Source: Pampus argenteus (lineage: Eukaryota; Chordata; Actinopteri; Scombriformes; Stromateidae). From it: 64,000 bases of DNA. This document shows, piece after piece, positions 38,201 through 51,890 of the stretch. The translations under genes and the position numbers were made by a program. The notes beneath the pieces are model-generated. The model saw nothing but the letters and a program-made list of their open reading frames with translations, ran no database searches and had not been told where the DNA came from. Numbering within the stretch: position 1 is the first letter of the stretch; every line of letters begins with the position of its first letter. The stretch covers positions 7,605,501 through 7,669,500 of the forward strand of contig CM072868.1 of the NCBI GenBank assembly GCA_036937835.1, written 5' to 3'.

Positions 38201-41200
38201 TTGGACATAATGTGCGTGTCCTGGAGAGTAAGGCTTTAATGTGAGATTATGAGGTCCTTATTTCTCTGTCTGCTCAGGTTGCAGATCATTTACAATGCTA
38301 GCAGGTCCCATTGCTCCTGACTCAGATTCAATCAGACATCTCCAGCGGAGGATCATTAGTAAACAGAGGACTGTGCCAGCACTTCATTGGAATTCAAGTG
38401 GGGTTGCTGTGTCGCATTTAAAATGCAGTCTGATGAGGTCCACTAAATCAAATCATTTGTTACTGTTATTGAAGTGCCTTGAGGCAACTGGCAATTAAAT
38501 TGGAATTAACGCAGGGAAAGGGATACAGCACACTCATACTAAGAGGGAAGAGTGTTAGACACTTGCTTTAGGTTCAATCAAGTTAACAGACAAGCCTGTT
38601 CAAAGTAGAAAGAGACACAAATCAAGTAAATTCACATTTTGTGGGGATAAATCAAAAGCATTCACCATGCATTGTTTTCTAATCCACGTATTACAATTTG
38701 TTCAAACAAAGAAAGACGCTTTTTGAGACCTAACATTTCACAGATAGGGTACAATTTGACAAAGACATACAAAGATCTCTTCTTTTGAAATTACGGTGTT
38801 CCTTTTTGGACATAGTTGAAATTTCCCCTCCAAAAGACACTAACAGAACTGATTATTTGTAATCATTAACAGAATGAAGATGGGATGAAAAACATTCCCT
38901 GATCTTAACAATCCTGCAGGGAGGCGATCCAGTGGAATGAACTGCACCTGTTCAGAGGCTTTGGCCTGTGGACTTTTGCACAAAAGACACACAATGAGGT
39001 CCAGGCCCTCATTGACCAAGCCCATTAGTCATAGGCTCAAAATGCAACTCCTACAATCCCTGTCTTTATGCTGTCACCAAATGACCAAGGACCTTTCTCA
39101 CCCACGGATCACAATATTTTAGTTGAAGACAAAAGAGGTTCCATTCTTAACGCCTCTGCACCCTCCTCACTCCCTTTATCCGCTGACCATACAGGAAATC
39201 CTTTCACTGTCTAACCAGCTTTACTCTCTGCCTGAGTCATACCTAACTAATGCCTGCTCACTATGTACTGTGCAACTGTGGAGCCTGGATAATGATCTGA
39301 AAATGGCTAAAGACATTTAAGAAACACAAAATGCAGTCTCAGACCAGTGATGTGGAGTCTTGATCCACTTTAACCAGTTTGTATTGCAATATTTGCTGCA
39401 GCCAGCAGGGGGAGTACTTTGTTTTAAAGTGTCCAGACTGGTCAGAGTTACTTTAAGTGCAGACAGAGCTGAATAACACAGTATCCAACTTGTAGATACT
39501 TCAAAGCTACTGTCATTATTTTCTCTCCACACACTCCTTATTAACAATCATATATTTTAAATGCATTTCAGTGCCGCCTGCGCACTGTCTTCTGTGTCCT
39601 CAGAAAGTTTAACATCCTGGCTTCTTTGTGGAGGTAAATCGTTACTCCCTGACACACTCACAGATCTATATCCTAATCCTTCTGTCACCAACAATACCGA
39701 GACATGAGTAAAGAAATATGACAAATATTCTGTCACAAGAATCTCACTCTTGATCTCAGGTTGACACACGATGACAACAGCTCAGCAGTCGTTTTCAGTT
39801 TATTCTGTGCAGCCGATGCTGAAAATAAAAATAACAAATAATATCTTGAAGTGTAAACAAAAAGCCTTCGGAGACAGGGAAGTGTTTGTGTGTTATTTTG
39901 TGGCATTTCGCCTTGCTGCACTCTTAACTTTTCAAACAAAAAGGATTTGCAGTTGTAGAGTTTTCCAGTAAGCTTTGGTAATAAGTGCATAGGAGCTTCT
40001 TTATGAGAGAATAAGCCCTAAAGTTGGCTGTCATTGCCCCCTGCTTTCTCACCCTTAACCAGACAATGGGCTTGGGGTTTGGGCTTTAAGGCACAGGATG
40101 ACCCCCTGACCCTTGGCCCTCAATGGGGTAAATACCATGTAATCAATGGTATTCCTCAAAGGCTGGAGAGTTGACTGGGCATTGTGTCATTGTGGGAGAA
40201 AGCCTTAACAGTGAGAATAATGATTTACTTTAAGGCAATCCTCCTACGAGCCACAAAATATAAACATTTCACTATGTTTATTACATTACTGAGCTGCATG
40301 TCTGATGCATAATTAGGTTAGTAATTCAGGATGGTTTGCGGTTGTTATGCTATTTTAGCATATTTCCACGATGTGTATGCTCATGTGATTTAACATGGTC
40401 TGCCTTTATACATCTGCCACTTATTCAGTTCAGCTGAGGTGGGAGCCAGCCAGGCTCTCACGCTGCCTAAAGAAACAAAACCATGTGTCTAGGCAACCAG
40501 ATAGGATCATGGTCCTTGTTGGGGTGAAGTGTTCAAGCTAATCCCTTCATTCACAAATAAGCGCAGCCTGTTTCTTTTCAAGCAGCAAACAAAAGTTTTC
40601 CCACCCTGAGAATCTGGGAGTAAACCCACTGCAAATTGAACAAGAGATTGTATTCAGTGACGACTGCAAATCTGTATAATTTCTTCTGTGTTCATCTTAA
40701 CTTCAGTGTCCGGAGCCCACCAATTAAACTGATTGATTTGTGAATAATGTCTTTTTATATTTGCTAGGTTATATGAAATATTTCATTTCAATTAAGTACA
40801 ATAGATATTTTGCTAATAATAGCTGAATTTGATCTATTAAGGAACTTATTTCAGTAAATTGTGAAAGACAGTCAAGTCAAAGCTAAACAAATCTATTGTT
40901 ATTGAAAGGGAAAGAAATTTTACACAGTTTACAACGTGACATCATGGGTGATTATGTCTACCAGTTAAAGTATGCGATGTCAGGACACTAAGTATAAACT
41001 ATGTCCTAAGGCCTTGCTCAGCGTATATTCAGTCATCTGCTGGCTTACTGATTCACCCAGTGAAACATACACAGTCATGCAGGCTACATTATGTGCTAGA
41101 CCTCACATGACCCTGTGCATCCATGCTACTACTGTATGTGTTCATGCAGACAGCTCCCTGTAGATGTGGCGGCTCAAGAAGCGCACGCACACACAAACAC

Positions 41201-44200
41201 TACAGTACCTTAAACAACCCCAGGCGCTCGACAGAAGACTGCTAATCTACCCGAGTGAGGAACAACCGACTCAATAATTAATGCAACAAGAGATACGTTG
41301 CTCGTGTTTAACCACCAATCCATGGACCAGTTCATTGAGGTCACACTTTCAATCGCCTCAATTCCTAGAATGTGTACCATATTTCCTCTATCTTAATGTA
41401 TTTCCCTCTACATGAAATGACAGTGGCTCACAGGGCTTTGTGCATTATGTCAGTCAGTGCAAATAAATACTGGGGGGGGGGGGACCCAACGGCCAAACGG
41501 AGCACAGTTCATTTCAGTTTAAGGCTTGTATGAATTACAACCGGGTATTAACAGGAGGGTGCAGTGTGATGACGGACATGCAATTAGGCGAGCTAAAAGG
41601 TCTGCTTTAAGAGGGCTGCATTATAAAGCCCAGGCTGTATCTGAATGGACTACAGCACTGTTTAATTAGGGCTCGGACAGAAGGTAATATTATTCACTTG
41701 ATGAAGGAGCCTGTAAAGTGTGGAAACAGTGCTGCCGCTGTGAGTACACAAAGCCAGTACTCTTACGGTCTTTGCCTTGAAGGCACGGTGGCAAAATGGT
41801 TAGCCAGCATGGTCTGAAGCAAATACAGTCGATTTCTGTGCATGCTGTTGATAAGCTTCAGTCATGGGTTTTCCAAAAATTGAAAGCTTGGTGCCCCAGA
41901 GCCTCAACTTACTCTGATGAAACAAACCCCTTTGTTGTTAGAGCAATTCGGAGACAGATCCATTCTTTTATTTTGGGCACTGACAAGTAGGTCAGAGGAG
42001 ACTATGACAGTGCTGTAGTGAGGAGTAAACAGCAGCACATGATGTTGTTTTCCTCTCACTCCTGGCATCCAATACCAGCAGCAATCCTCTTGCCTCCAGG
42101 AAGTCCTCACATACCCCCTACCCCCTTCCCTTCCCACAGTCCACTCCGCCCCCCAACCCCCCCCCCCCCCCCCCCTTCTCTCTTTGATCTCAAACTTCAG
42201 CAACCCACGGCCATTCACCTCTGACATATCAAAACGGCTAAAGAGACTTTAACTGTAAACTAGTCTTACAGCCAGTGTTGCCAAATTGCTTCAGAGTAGG
42301 TCTCCCAAAAGTAGTATTATTTCCCTTCCAGAGGAGGTGGACAGCAACGTTGCAGCTGCTGAGGTCTGACAAGTGTTAATCTGCTAAAAGGAAACTCATT
42401 TGGCTCACTGGTTATGCCACATGGCAAATTAAAGCTGTGGCTGCACCATCGGCACTGAACACTGAAAGACCCTGTGTGTTTTTAGTGGAAGTATCCAGGT
42501 GATATTTATCAAATGTAAATGTTTGCATGGAGTTACAGAAATGTCACCATATCCTCACAAAACCTCAATACAGCTGATTAAAACACCTGTAGCTCATGTC
42601 ATAGCCTGTGAGACAGGCTATTAAAATAAATAAAAGTCAGTTTAAAAAAAAAAAAAAAAAAAAGGTTCATGCGTCACAGCAGACCAAGCTAAGATCATGA
42701 CAAAATGAGAGAGTAATGCCCTCCTGTACCCTGCTCTGGATACACTGCCAAGCTGAAACTGAGCTCTGGGTGTTTACAACTCTGGGAGATGAGGGTAGAA
42801 ACTTCTGGGCATCGTTAACACCCCTCCATGTCCACATCCATTAACTATTCATACTGTGTGTGCCACCTGGAGTTACAGTTACATGCCAATGCTCCTGAGA
42901 GGGTTATCACCTTTCTCTGACAGTTGCAGAAAAGGTGTGGACTCAGACACTGCCATGCATGTGAACAATACAGCTTATTTTTCTACATGGTTAGAGAGGT
43001 TTGAGTCAGTGGTGCTTAAAGGATAGGTTTACAATTTTGTCATAAGATGAAGTACTTTATTAACTTGAAATTGCAGATGCCCATATATATACACGTGAAA
43101 CAGGTTTTGCTTGTTTTAATCGTTCCTCCTGTCCACAGTGAACAGATCCATTCACTGTATTCAAAAGTCTTTCTGACTATTAATATCAGGCTTCAACATC
43201 CTGATGTAGTCAAATCAAGCCTTTTATAGCACAAATTCCCTTTTTTTGTTCCTCCACTGCAACTCAACCCGGGAAACACTGTACATAGAAACAAAGAGAG
43301 AATTTTATACTTTATAGTATTAAAAATACTTTAACTTTGGAAGAGACATTTTCGCACAAAAATTATTTCTGAGAACAGAAATAATCATTACAACACTGGT
43401 GTTCACATGGGCATCTGATTATTGTTTTAAGCCAGACCTAAAAAAATTTGGACATAGCCTTTACTTTAATGAGTATTCTCCCATGAGCTTTTAGTGAAAA
43501 GTACTTGAAGTACCGCTTTACAACAAGGCTTACTCATTAAGTTGTTCATAATGATTTGATCAATTTAGCTTTAATGATCAGTATTAAGCTACTTGGTTGA
43601 TTGCCAGCCTGCTATTATACATGTTGTTATACATCAGTGAAGCATTTTTTGAGCTCAGAAGTTGTGAAGCTTTCTTTCAGACGTTATCAGGCGTCAATTA
43701 ATCAAAAAGCTCAAAACACAAAGCAAATCGTGTAAGCAGAGATTATACACAAACCTACAAATTTTTTGTTTAATATTTGGGAGACATTAATTATTACTGA
43801 TACTGTTTTATCTGAGCTTGCATGGTAGGATTTAGCACTTGTCTTGCATGATTTTATTGTAGATTCCTCTACAATAAATTAAGCTAGAGTTAATAGAGAA
43901 AGCATTATTTACCTATTACCTGTTATAAAGTAATTATTGAGAATTACTAGTAACTTTTTATAAGTCTGTTCTAATTAAATGACAAAAAATGATTAAAAAT
44001 AGCCCTTCTGATAATAGTAATAATCTTCTTAGTTATTATAACTTTTATTTAATGGGTTGTCTTCTCTGTCTTCCTTCTATCTCCTTCTTTCTCTTTTCTC
44101 CTTCATGTAGAGCACTTGGTAACCTCTGTTTTTCTTGATACTCATAATATAGACGCCTGGGCAGGAGGGTTGTCCTCAGACAGGTTTTCTAAAGAGCCCA

Positions 44201-47200
44201 GATTTTAAAGCTCTAAATCACCATCCAAAACAACTTTTCCAAAAAAAAAAAGAAAAAAGGATTTATCCTGATGCCAACTGTTAATGTCACACATTTTCTG
44301 TACGAGAAATGTGTGTGATACAGACGTTTTCTTCATCAGAGATCATTGCAAAAGACAAAAGGTGTTCATCTTGTTGTTTACTGTGCGAGTGTAAGGTAAA
44401 TAATTCCACAGCCAGGCGTGAGGATAGTATGTCTGTGAAGCTGTAATGTTGGCGCTCTAAAGCTGCGGCTGTAGCAAAGTGGCATGCAGTGGGTCTGGAT
44501 GCCAAGAGATATTAGTGGGTGATATGTGAGAGGGCCCTCCCACCTCCCTGTTGATAAATTATGGAGCATCATGATAGGAACAGTTTAACCCAGCCAGCAT
44601 GACAAGCAAGTTTAGACCCATGATCACAAGTCCAATAGTCACGGCTTACTCGACAGCTCGGTGCATGCTGCCCAGGTTAGATGTGTGTGTGTGTAAGGTG
44701 TTAGTGCGTGCACAAATGTCTGTAAAGTACCTGTGTGTGTTTGCCTGTGGGCTTCCAGAGCATCCTCTGAAGAGAATGTTGCTCCACACTGATCACACAC
44801 CAGCGCCTCTGCAGGAGCTGTAAATAAAATCAAATTCATAAGATGGTATCTTGAACAGACAGTTAACACAAACATGTGTGTTTTATAATTGCAGAGTAAG
44901 TCAGTTAATGTAGCATTTAAAGACATACTTGGTGGTGGGGGGGTGCAACAAGAGAGGAACAAAGGCGCCCTATTTCAAAAGTCACCAAAGCGCCTCGCTT
45001 GTCACACACTTGTGCTTTTCAGGTGTTAACACAAGGAAGCAAATGCACACAATACAATGGAGCAGAGGAAACAGCCATAAAAACACAACTCAGGACAAAC
45101 AAAGGCACCAGACAGGGTGCAATGGCCCTTCTTCTTGACAAAAAAGAGCCAAGCTGAAGAGTTTTATTTACCGTGCCCTGTTATCAGTCTCTGAACAGTG
45201 AGCAGACTGTCTGCCTGAGAGGCCACAGAAGGACTGGGTGTTCTCTCTACAGCAGGCGCTTCCCGCCTGCGGCACATCCCTTTTATCAAAAAAAAAAAAA
45301 AAAAAAAAAAGAAACACTTCAGAGTCAACACCCCAAATCCCATCGCATACACTGTAACTACAGTTCCCAGTCCACCTCTGGAATGCCCTTGTCTGTTCTG
45401 ATGAAGACATGAAAGAGAACAAGTATGCATACTGCTTGCAGAAATGCTCAATCCTTGTTCTGCACTCACCTCACACCTGCACAGACAGACACATAGGACA
45501 GATATGCATGCGCGCACACACATGCATTCTCTCTAACACACAGACACACACACACACACACGCGCGCACACACACACAGCACACAGCTGTTTGGATGTGG
45601 GTTGGCTCTCACAGAGATGTAAATCGGTTGCAGATCCATACTGGCCCAGGGCTCATTCACTGATCTATTTTCTGCTCAGCTGGCTTTAAATGAAGTTAAA
45701 ATGACTCATTAAAACACCCACAAGCTTTGGGAACTCTGAGCGCTACAGCCTAAATGTGGTCCTCTTTCAACTCTTACGATGCCTCTATACACAGAGACCG
45801 TGCCACTGTTCCCATTTGTGCTGCAGACAAATAACAAAAAAAAGCCCCAATCTGTTCATTTCTAAAAACAACAATTTTTTGAAAAACAAACTGTTACTGT
45901 TTTGGAACAATGCGTTTTGTTACACGGGGCAAAAATAAAACTTAGCTAGAGAGTAGTTTTATATAGTAGTAACACTACAGCAGTGTTGTGGATCCTGATG
46001 TTGTGTGACGCTGTCCAGTGTGGTTGTGTTGTGTTGTGTGAGATTGTGTGATAAGGGAAGAAGAGAACATAGTGCATTGTCTTGTGCAGTCAAAGGCACG
46101 GAGTGTGCTCTCATCCATAAACCATCAAACTGTCTCCAGACGCGGCTGCAATCGTCCTCCATCAAAACACTTTGTCTGGCATACCAAAATAAGAGCCAGC
46201 ATCGAGCTGAATACCAAATCAGCCCATTAGAGCAGAGGAGCACTCGCTCCTTAGCAACCAGCGGGATCTAAGGCTGCTATACCGAAATACACAGTGACAA
46301 AGAAATGAGATCCACATCTCGCTCTTTTTTTTTTGTAGTATTATGGGTTGACACATTGAGATGTTTAAAGTTTATGCAAAAATTCAAATGAGGTTAAAGG
46401 TGCTGCTGTTGTAGATGTCACTGCGAATTGAAAATCAAAGCATGTTGTGGAGGTCGCAGAGTAATCCAAGACAGTGTGTGTGTGTGTGTGTTTAGGGTTA
46501 TTCAGAGGCTACAGAAGAGACAAAAGGGCCGACTCAGGTGAAGTCCTTTTTAAGTCTGAAGAAGCAGATTCTCTCTCATCTGTCAGCAGGATGTCATTTC
46601 TGAACAATCCTCAGAGAAACAGGGGGAGAGGACAGGGACCTCGTCTTGTCTATACAAATTTTCCGACTGAGGTTTCTGTTTCTGTTTTAGTTTCATTTTT
46701 AGTCCCTAACCCCCTGTACCCCCCCCTCCTCCCCCCCTGCTCTTTCTCTATTTTGGATAAAGTAGCTGGGAGAGCAGTCAGGTCTGATTAAGTCTGCATT
46801 TGGGTACAGTGTGTTCCTGGACACACATCTGCGAGCGAGCCATCACACACGCTTCGGAACACTGGCAGAACACCCAGGCCTGCCGGCAGCTGATGATGTC
46901 ATCACTCAGAAGGGGCAGAGCTGGCGAGCTGCCAGAGTCTCTCCGAAAAAACACAGAAACGATTCAACGGAGAGAGACCACAGAGACACAGAGAGGAGAC
47001 GAGAGGAGACGAGAGGTACACAGACCTAAGCATGTAGGAGGAGGGGTTGTAGTATGAACAGGTGCATTTGAAAGCACTGAATACTGTGAGGTGAGAGTGT
47101 GAGAGTTACTAAGTACCTGTGTGAGACAGCATGTGCATCCTTAGCCGCATGCTGTCCTGGAAGTGTTTGCCACAGCATTCACAGCCATGGCCCTTCTCCT

Positions 47201-47272
47201 CATTGTGTAGCCTCCTGTGGAAAGACAAAAACTAACGTGAGCAGCACAGACAGAGAGAGAGAGAGACAGAGC

Positions 47273-47323
<51 letters not shown>

Positions 47324-47588
47324 CTTGTGGTAATAAAAGTATCTGATTTCTGCGCCTTTTCTGTAAGGTCTCCCAAACCCAGAAGCATCATTGTCATCGT
47401 AACAAGAGGAGCATGTTTTAATTCCGGCAAGAATCCCTTGCTGAATGCAACATCATTAGTGTAAGAGGCCCTTGGAGTTGTGAATCACAACGCATGAATG
47501 CTAAAAGAACACAGACAATAGGATATCTGGCTAATTTCAGAGTGCAGACATACGCGTGCCTCCACCCGCCAGCACTTTAAGACACTGG

Positions 47589-47627
<39 letters not shown>

Positions 47628-50467
47628 CTACATGCACGCAAACTCCCATCTCAACACATGCACACACACACACATACGCTTCTCCTGTAACGGCAATGAA
47701 AAGGAGAAAAGAAGATGATTCGTTGAAGCTCAGCCGGCAGCAAAACCTATCATATCATATCACACACATACAAGCATGCAGGCATGTGTACTGTTATCCT
47801 TACCTCACCCCGCCTAAAATGACTCCAGTTAAACACACTGTGGTCCAAATAATAAGTCTTGAGCTGAAAAAATATACTTTTAATAAATAGCTTTAATGAT
47901 ACTGAGATGTTAAAATAAAAACATATTTTCCAAAATGCTCACTACACCCTACATAAATATTATTTATATTAGCAGAGGTTTCAGCATTTTGTCACGCAAG
48001 AAGATAATTTTACTGGATAGTAGTAACTGTTATAGCTAAATCCTGTAAAATCAACCATTTTGCAGGCATCAATTAAGTAAAAATGCACTGATTTCCCAAC
48101 ATTTCCGTACTAACACTAACAGTGGCAGGAGATTTTCCTCTAACAACACTACAAAATGTCAATCTGCACACCAGGTGTATGCTCAGTGACCTGGTTACAG
48201 ACCTACAGCAACTTCATTATATCCTCAAGCAGTGCCACCAGTGCAGCCCTTTCAACCTGCGGACATCCACCTGTCTCTATGAGTAAGCAACGCGCATCAC
48301 TAAATATCCCACAGGATGCTCCGTTTCACCAGGGTGCTTTCTCAACCCACAACTCCGGAGTGGCTGAAATGTCAGTCACAGTCACAGACGCAGAAGGGGA
48401 AAGGCTAGAGGTGGATGCTGAGACAGTAATCATGGCTTAGCTACATATTAGGATCAGGACTCACAGATTGTCTTGTTTCTAATGAGTCAAACACACACGC
48501 ACACAATTATAAACATCTGCAATCAAGTTAATGATAGTTGTCACTGAGCTAGTTTTTTGCATACAATGACAGAACGTGAACAGACAAGCTTTTAAATAAA
48601 AGGAAAAATAAACAAAAACAACAGAAGTTATCTATCATGTAGCTGAAGCGTCCAGCCTGGTCTGTGCTGATGCAGAGGAATGCATATCAAACAGGCTGAG
48701 AGGCAGCCTGTTGTCTGGGACACAAATAATCAAACAGAATTTAGAAAAATAAGGCTTTGTAAATAACAGCGTTATGCGACACCAAGGCCTCTTTATATCA
48801 AATCCCTCACAAAGACCCGATTCAAAACTTCCCGAGACGTCTCACTGTTAAGACGTGAGTGCAGGTGTCCCTGAGAAGAAATTAACATATTTGCTGTTGC
48901 TCCTTCCAGCTTTTAACTCTAGTCGCATTGACAAAAAAAATAAAAAATAAATAAATCCTAAAAAAACCAAGAGACGGTCTAATTTAAGAGACACGTGTCC
49001 AATGCTTTTCTTAACTGCATAATGTTCTACTTAGCTTACATTCATCATACTACACACATGCACCTGCACATCCCTCATATATTTTATCAAGACACAAGAC
49101 ATGTTTGTCAGTAAAAACGTTGAGCAGTGAATGCAGAGGTGTGTTTTTTTTTCCCCAGCAAAATGTTAGATTGAAACTGTGGCTCTTTAACCTGTAATTA
49201 GATTTTGTACCTTAATTTGATAGTACAGCATAGTAAAATGGTTTTAAAATATAATAGAGTAAATGTTGTGGATGTTTTGTGCATCTTACCTGTGCTGCTC
49301 CATGGCCTGTCTGCTGTGCAGCTGAAGCCCACACTCGCCACAGCACTGCTGGCCTTGAGCCTGGCCCTCGTGCCTCATCCCTGCTGCAAACTGACCCAGC
49401 CTGCTGAGGAGCTCCCTGTGCAGCAAGCCTTGGTGCAGCAGGCCGCTGTAGGCCCTTGGGTCCAGCGGCACGCCCAGGGACGGGGCCACTGACATGGACA
49501 CCGGTATCATCCCCTCCCCTGTGTGGTTGGAGGGCACAGAGTATATGGAGGCCAGATGTTTCTCTGCGATCCCGGGGTAACAGTCCAGAGTGTTTCCCAC
49601 CGCTGGTGCGACGTCCTCCGGGCCTGTGTGCAGCTCTCGAGCGCTGGTGATCACGCTGCTTCTCAGGGGCGTCCCCGGACCCTCGTCTCTGGGCTGATCT
49701 GACATGCAGCTTCCTTCCCCTGCGCTGGAGGACCTGCCCTCGCAGCCGCTGGCATCATCCACCTGCATGTTCTCTGACTTTATACTTCTGACGGGATCCA
49801 GGGATGAGGTCTGGGATAACTCTGCACTGCGGTGCTGAGGCTGCTGGGAACTCTCCATGTCGACCTCTGTGTCCAGCTTGGGGCTCGATCCAGGAGCCGC
49901 CTCGGCTTGTGCACCAGGAGAACTCCTCTCTGTCATGTGGTACAGTGCGAGGTGGTGCAGGGCAGTGGGAGTGGTGCGGACGGGTCCATCCTGTATGGAA
50001 TGCTTCTTGGACATCAACATGTGCCTCCAGTGCCTGGCCCGGCTGTGGTCACTGTGGTCTCCAGAGCTGTGATTCCTCGCCGCCACGTCCTCGCTCTCCT
50101 CCGCCTGGATGGTCTCCAACACCTTCAGGCACTGCTCCTCCAGGTACTCTATCTCCAGGATCTCAGCAGCGTACAACAGGTCATCCAGGTCCTCTGCTGT
50201 GGCTTGGAGGGAGGCAGTGTAGGCGTACTCCAGGATCTGCTGGAAGGTTTTGGGGGACAGGAAGTCCAGGGCGTAGCGTAGGCTGCTGCGGTGGAACAAA
50301 ATCTCAAACATTTTGCTGGTGCAGGCCAGGACCGTGCGGTGCGCCGGGAACTCCTGGCCGTCCACGGTAATGATGACATCACACAAGGTTCCGGTCAGAC
50401 GCATCTGATTGGCCCGCTGCAGAAGCGTGCTGGGGTGAGTGGGATTGTGGAGCTGGAGCACACCCAT
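34880..50467 (-). CDS. zbtb16: Zinc finger and BTB domain protein 16 / PLZF (six coding exons)
   Basis: Exons: 50467-49290, 47214-47117, 44817-44731, 37469-37299, 36197-36030 and 35109-34880. This gives 1932 nt and 643 aa (human 673). It is a DNA-binding transcriptional repressor. The BTB/POZ domain lies at about residues 8-120 (LCDVIITVDGQEFPAHRTVL, SKMFEILFH, LDDLLYAAEILEIEYLEEQC). Asp30 and Arg44, equivalent to human D35 and R49 in the corepressor pocket, are kept. IKSE in the middle region matches the known SUMO site. Nine C2H2 fingers follow from about residue 380, ending EKTYLYVCYV, identical in form to PLZF. All five introns fall between or within fingers at matching phase. I chose the ATG at 50467 (AACATGG context, MGVLQLHNP); the frame stays open upstream, but only to a GTG. 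Confidence 0.97.
35213..35256. repeat. (GT)n tract upstream of the last zbtb16 exon
   Basis: A 44-base tract about 100 bases upstream (in transcript sense) of the exon 6 acceptor. On the pre-mRNA it is (CA)n. Confidence 0.9.
35584..35872. mobile_element. hAT-type MITE copy in a zbtb16 intron
   Basis: It begins 'tagagctgcaactaac' and ends 'ttgttccaattcta' with diverged inverted ends. The internal blocks match the 34179 element. It is about 160 bases from zbtb16 exon 5. I could not recognise a target duplication. Confidence 0.6.
41781..41815 (+). repeat. SINE-like fragment
   Basis: 'ggcacggtggcaaaatggtta' resembles the 'ggcacggtggYgcagtggtta' phrase of a very common teleost repeat. Only this short piece is recognisable. 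Confidence 0.4.
42149..42176. repeat. Poly-C tract
   Basis: Nearly pure C, interrupted by 'aa', in the zbtb16 intron. Such runs are prone to length errors in assemblies. Confidence 0.85.
43017..43470. mobile_element. TTAA-type MITE, copy 2
   Basis: The left end is TTAAAGGATAGGTTTACAAT. This matches the reverse complement of the right end of the 2870-3222 copy (TTAAAGGGTAAGTTCACAAT), and the internal blocks are shared. The right end is decayed ('aaaatttggacatagcc'). Non-coding. Confidence 0.65.
45535..45580. repeat. (CA)n/(CG)n tract
   Basis: A mixed CA/CG dinucleotide repeat in the intron between zbtb16 coding exons 2 and 3. A 22-base A run lies at about 45290-45311, and another GT tract at 46471-46492. 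Confidence 0.85.
47250..47320. repeat. (GA)n tract upstream of zbtb16 exon 2
   Basis: On the transcribed strand this is (CU)n ending about 35 bases before the exon 2 acceptor. That position could influence polypyrimidine-tract binding. Confidence 0.85.
47590..47623. repeat. (CA)n microsatellite
   Basis: A pure CA tract in the intron between zbtb16 coding exons 1 and 2. Confidence 0.9.
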
Positions 50468-50961
50468 GTTTGTCAGACCCGTATCCACTCGCACCTTTGC
50501 TGAGCCCACGCATGAGTTGTGGCTGTCCTGCCTGCTTCACTTGCCTTCAGCTGGTTGTAGGTCTGTAGTTTGGTTGAAGGGTAGAGGATCATTAGTGCCT
50601 CACTCACAATGTGATGTAAAAGCCAGTTAATTACACTCCAGTGGTGTACACTTCAATGAATGGTCAATCAATAGGATACCTTTTTAAAAGCACACAAATC
50701 ACACAATATCTAATTAGTTGAATATAAAGCTTCAACTCATGTCTTCTGGGTTTTTATTTTATTTTAATTTATTTTATTTTTTTTATTTCATGCATCCTAC
50801 ATGTTTGTTTATTTTAATTATGGACCAAACAGCAAACAACAGGTCGATAAGAAAAGCAACAGTTTCCATTGCAGGTGATTAGTCTGAGGTTCTCGTTGAG
50901 AGCGGTCACGTCGCTGTAATAACGTCTGCATACTGAGAGGTGACGGTTCAATTTATCAAGC

Positions 50962-50962
50962 T

Positions 50963-50995
<33 letters not shown>

Positions 50996-51000
50996 CACAT
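50962..51000. repeat. (CA)n microsatellite
   Basis: A CA tract with one CG interruption, in the presumed first intron of zbtb16. Confidence 0.9.
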
Positions 51001-51734
51001 CGATGCTCTCAACAGGTAGGCTTGCTGTTAACAGACGCCTTGCAGCGCTGATTAGTTAATTTAAGCTGCGCACGTTCACGATTAGATGAGTTAAAGACAA
51101 TTAAGCCGCTCTGCTAAAAAACCTTAAATAAGTTATCAAACTATCAAATTGATGAAAGCGTGTAAATGAAGCGCAGTCCTGGCTCAGATGCATGTTTTAT
51201 TTTTCTCTCCCCTCTACATTTAAAACTGCAAACAGGGTGATGATTAATTAGGATGTATGTGATGTTTATTGTTGCAGGACCACTCAGCGGCAGCTCCAGT
51301 GATGCTGACAGGCTGCATCCTCAACTAACCGCAACATCAGAGCGCATCAGGTGCACACGCACAAATCCGCCTTTAATATCCGGACACATTGCGACAGATT
51401 AATTCCCACAACACGTTTATTTACTGGTTGCACGCTGTTAGAGGAAACGCGTCCCGCCAGAAAAGACTCAACACATCCAAAAATAGTGGCAGAAAAATGG
51501 AAACTGAACAAAGCTGCGATACAGTCAAGTTTGTGAAATCCTAAATCAGGCTGCGGGCAAACTTGAGTCGATTTTCCACATGTCTGCTGTAAATGGAAAT
51601 TATAATATCCCGCCACTAAACTGGCATTTGTCTCTAATAAATTATTAAAATGAGTCTTGAGGCTGAAAAGTAGTTGATGCGGAGCAGAATCAGTAGAAAT
51701 GGTGAAAGTAGAGAGTGTCTTCAGCTTTTCTTAC

Positions 51735-51890
51735 CTCTTGTTTTTCTAACGTCCTCCGCTGATTATCCAGGCAACATCATGGTTACACATTTCACAGTAC
51801 CCGCTCCAAACTCAGTCCTGCTTCAAGTAAGCAAATCATCACCCAGGCACCACAGTCAAAGCAGCGGGGGGAAGAGCGAGACTTCCGGGT
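51735..51890 (-). promoter_or_regulatory. Candidate zbtb16 5' non-coding exon and start region
   Basis: A strong donor (CAAGAG followed by GTAAGAAA) ends at 51735. The segment before it is less AT-rich and begins near a CCGGAAGT motif (minus strand, about 51885). PLZF has non-coding 5' exons upstream of the BTB exon, so this is a reasonable first exon. No transcript evidence is available. Confidence 0.4.

Larger units (their letters stand above)
37470..44730. other. zbtb16 large intron between coding exons 3 and 4
   Basis: This 7.3 kb holds no coding exon I can support. Much of it (for example 38240-39120, 40000-40870 and 43500-43780) has few obvious repeats and looks like unique DNA. PLZF introns are known to hold conserved enhancers, but conservation cannot be judged from one sequence. 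It also contains a poly-C run, a SINE-like fragment and a MITE. Confidence 0.5.

Noticed and set aside
47099..47464. 121-aa plus-strand open frame across zbtb16 exon 2
   Set aside because: It runs through a (GA)n microsatellite and antisense to a real exon.
49804..50370. Long plus-strand open frames over the zbtb16 BTB exon (up to 188 aa)
   Set aside because: Antisense shadows of a GC-rich real exon. The minus frame has a BTB domain and correct splice ends; the plus frames match nothing.
50468..50509. Extending zbtb16 14 codons upstream
   Set aside because: That extension begins at GTG (50509-50507), not ATG. The ATG at 50467 has good context and aligns with the PLZF N-terminus.
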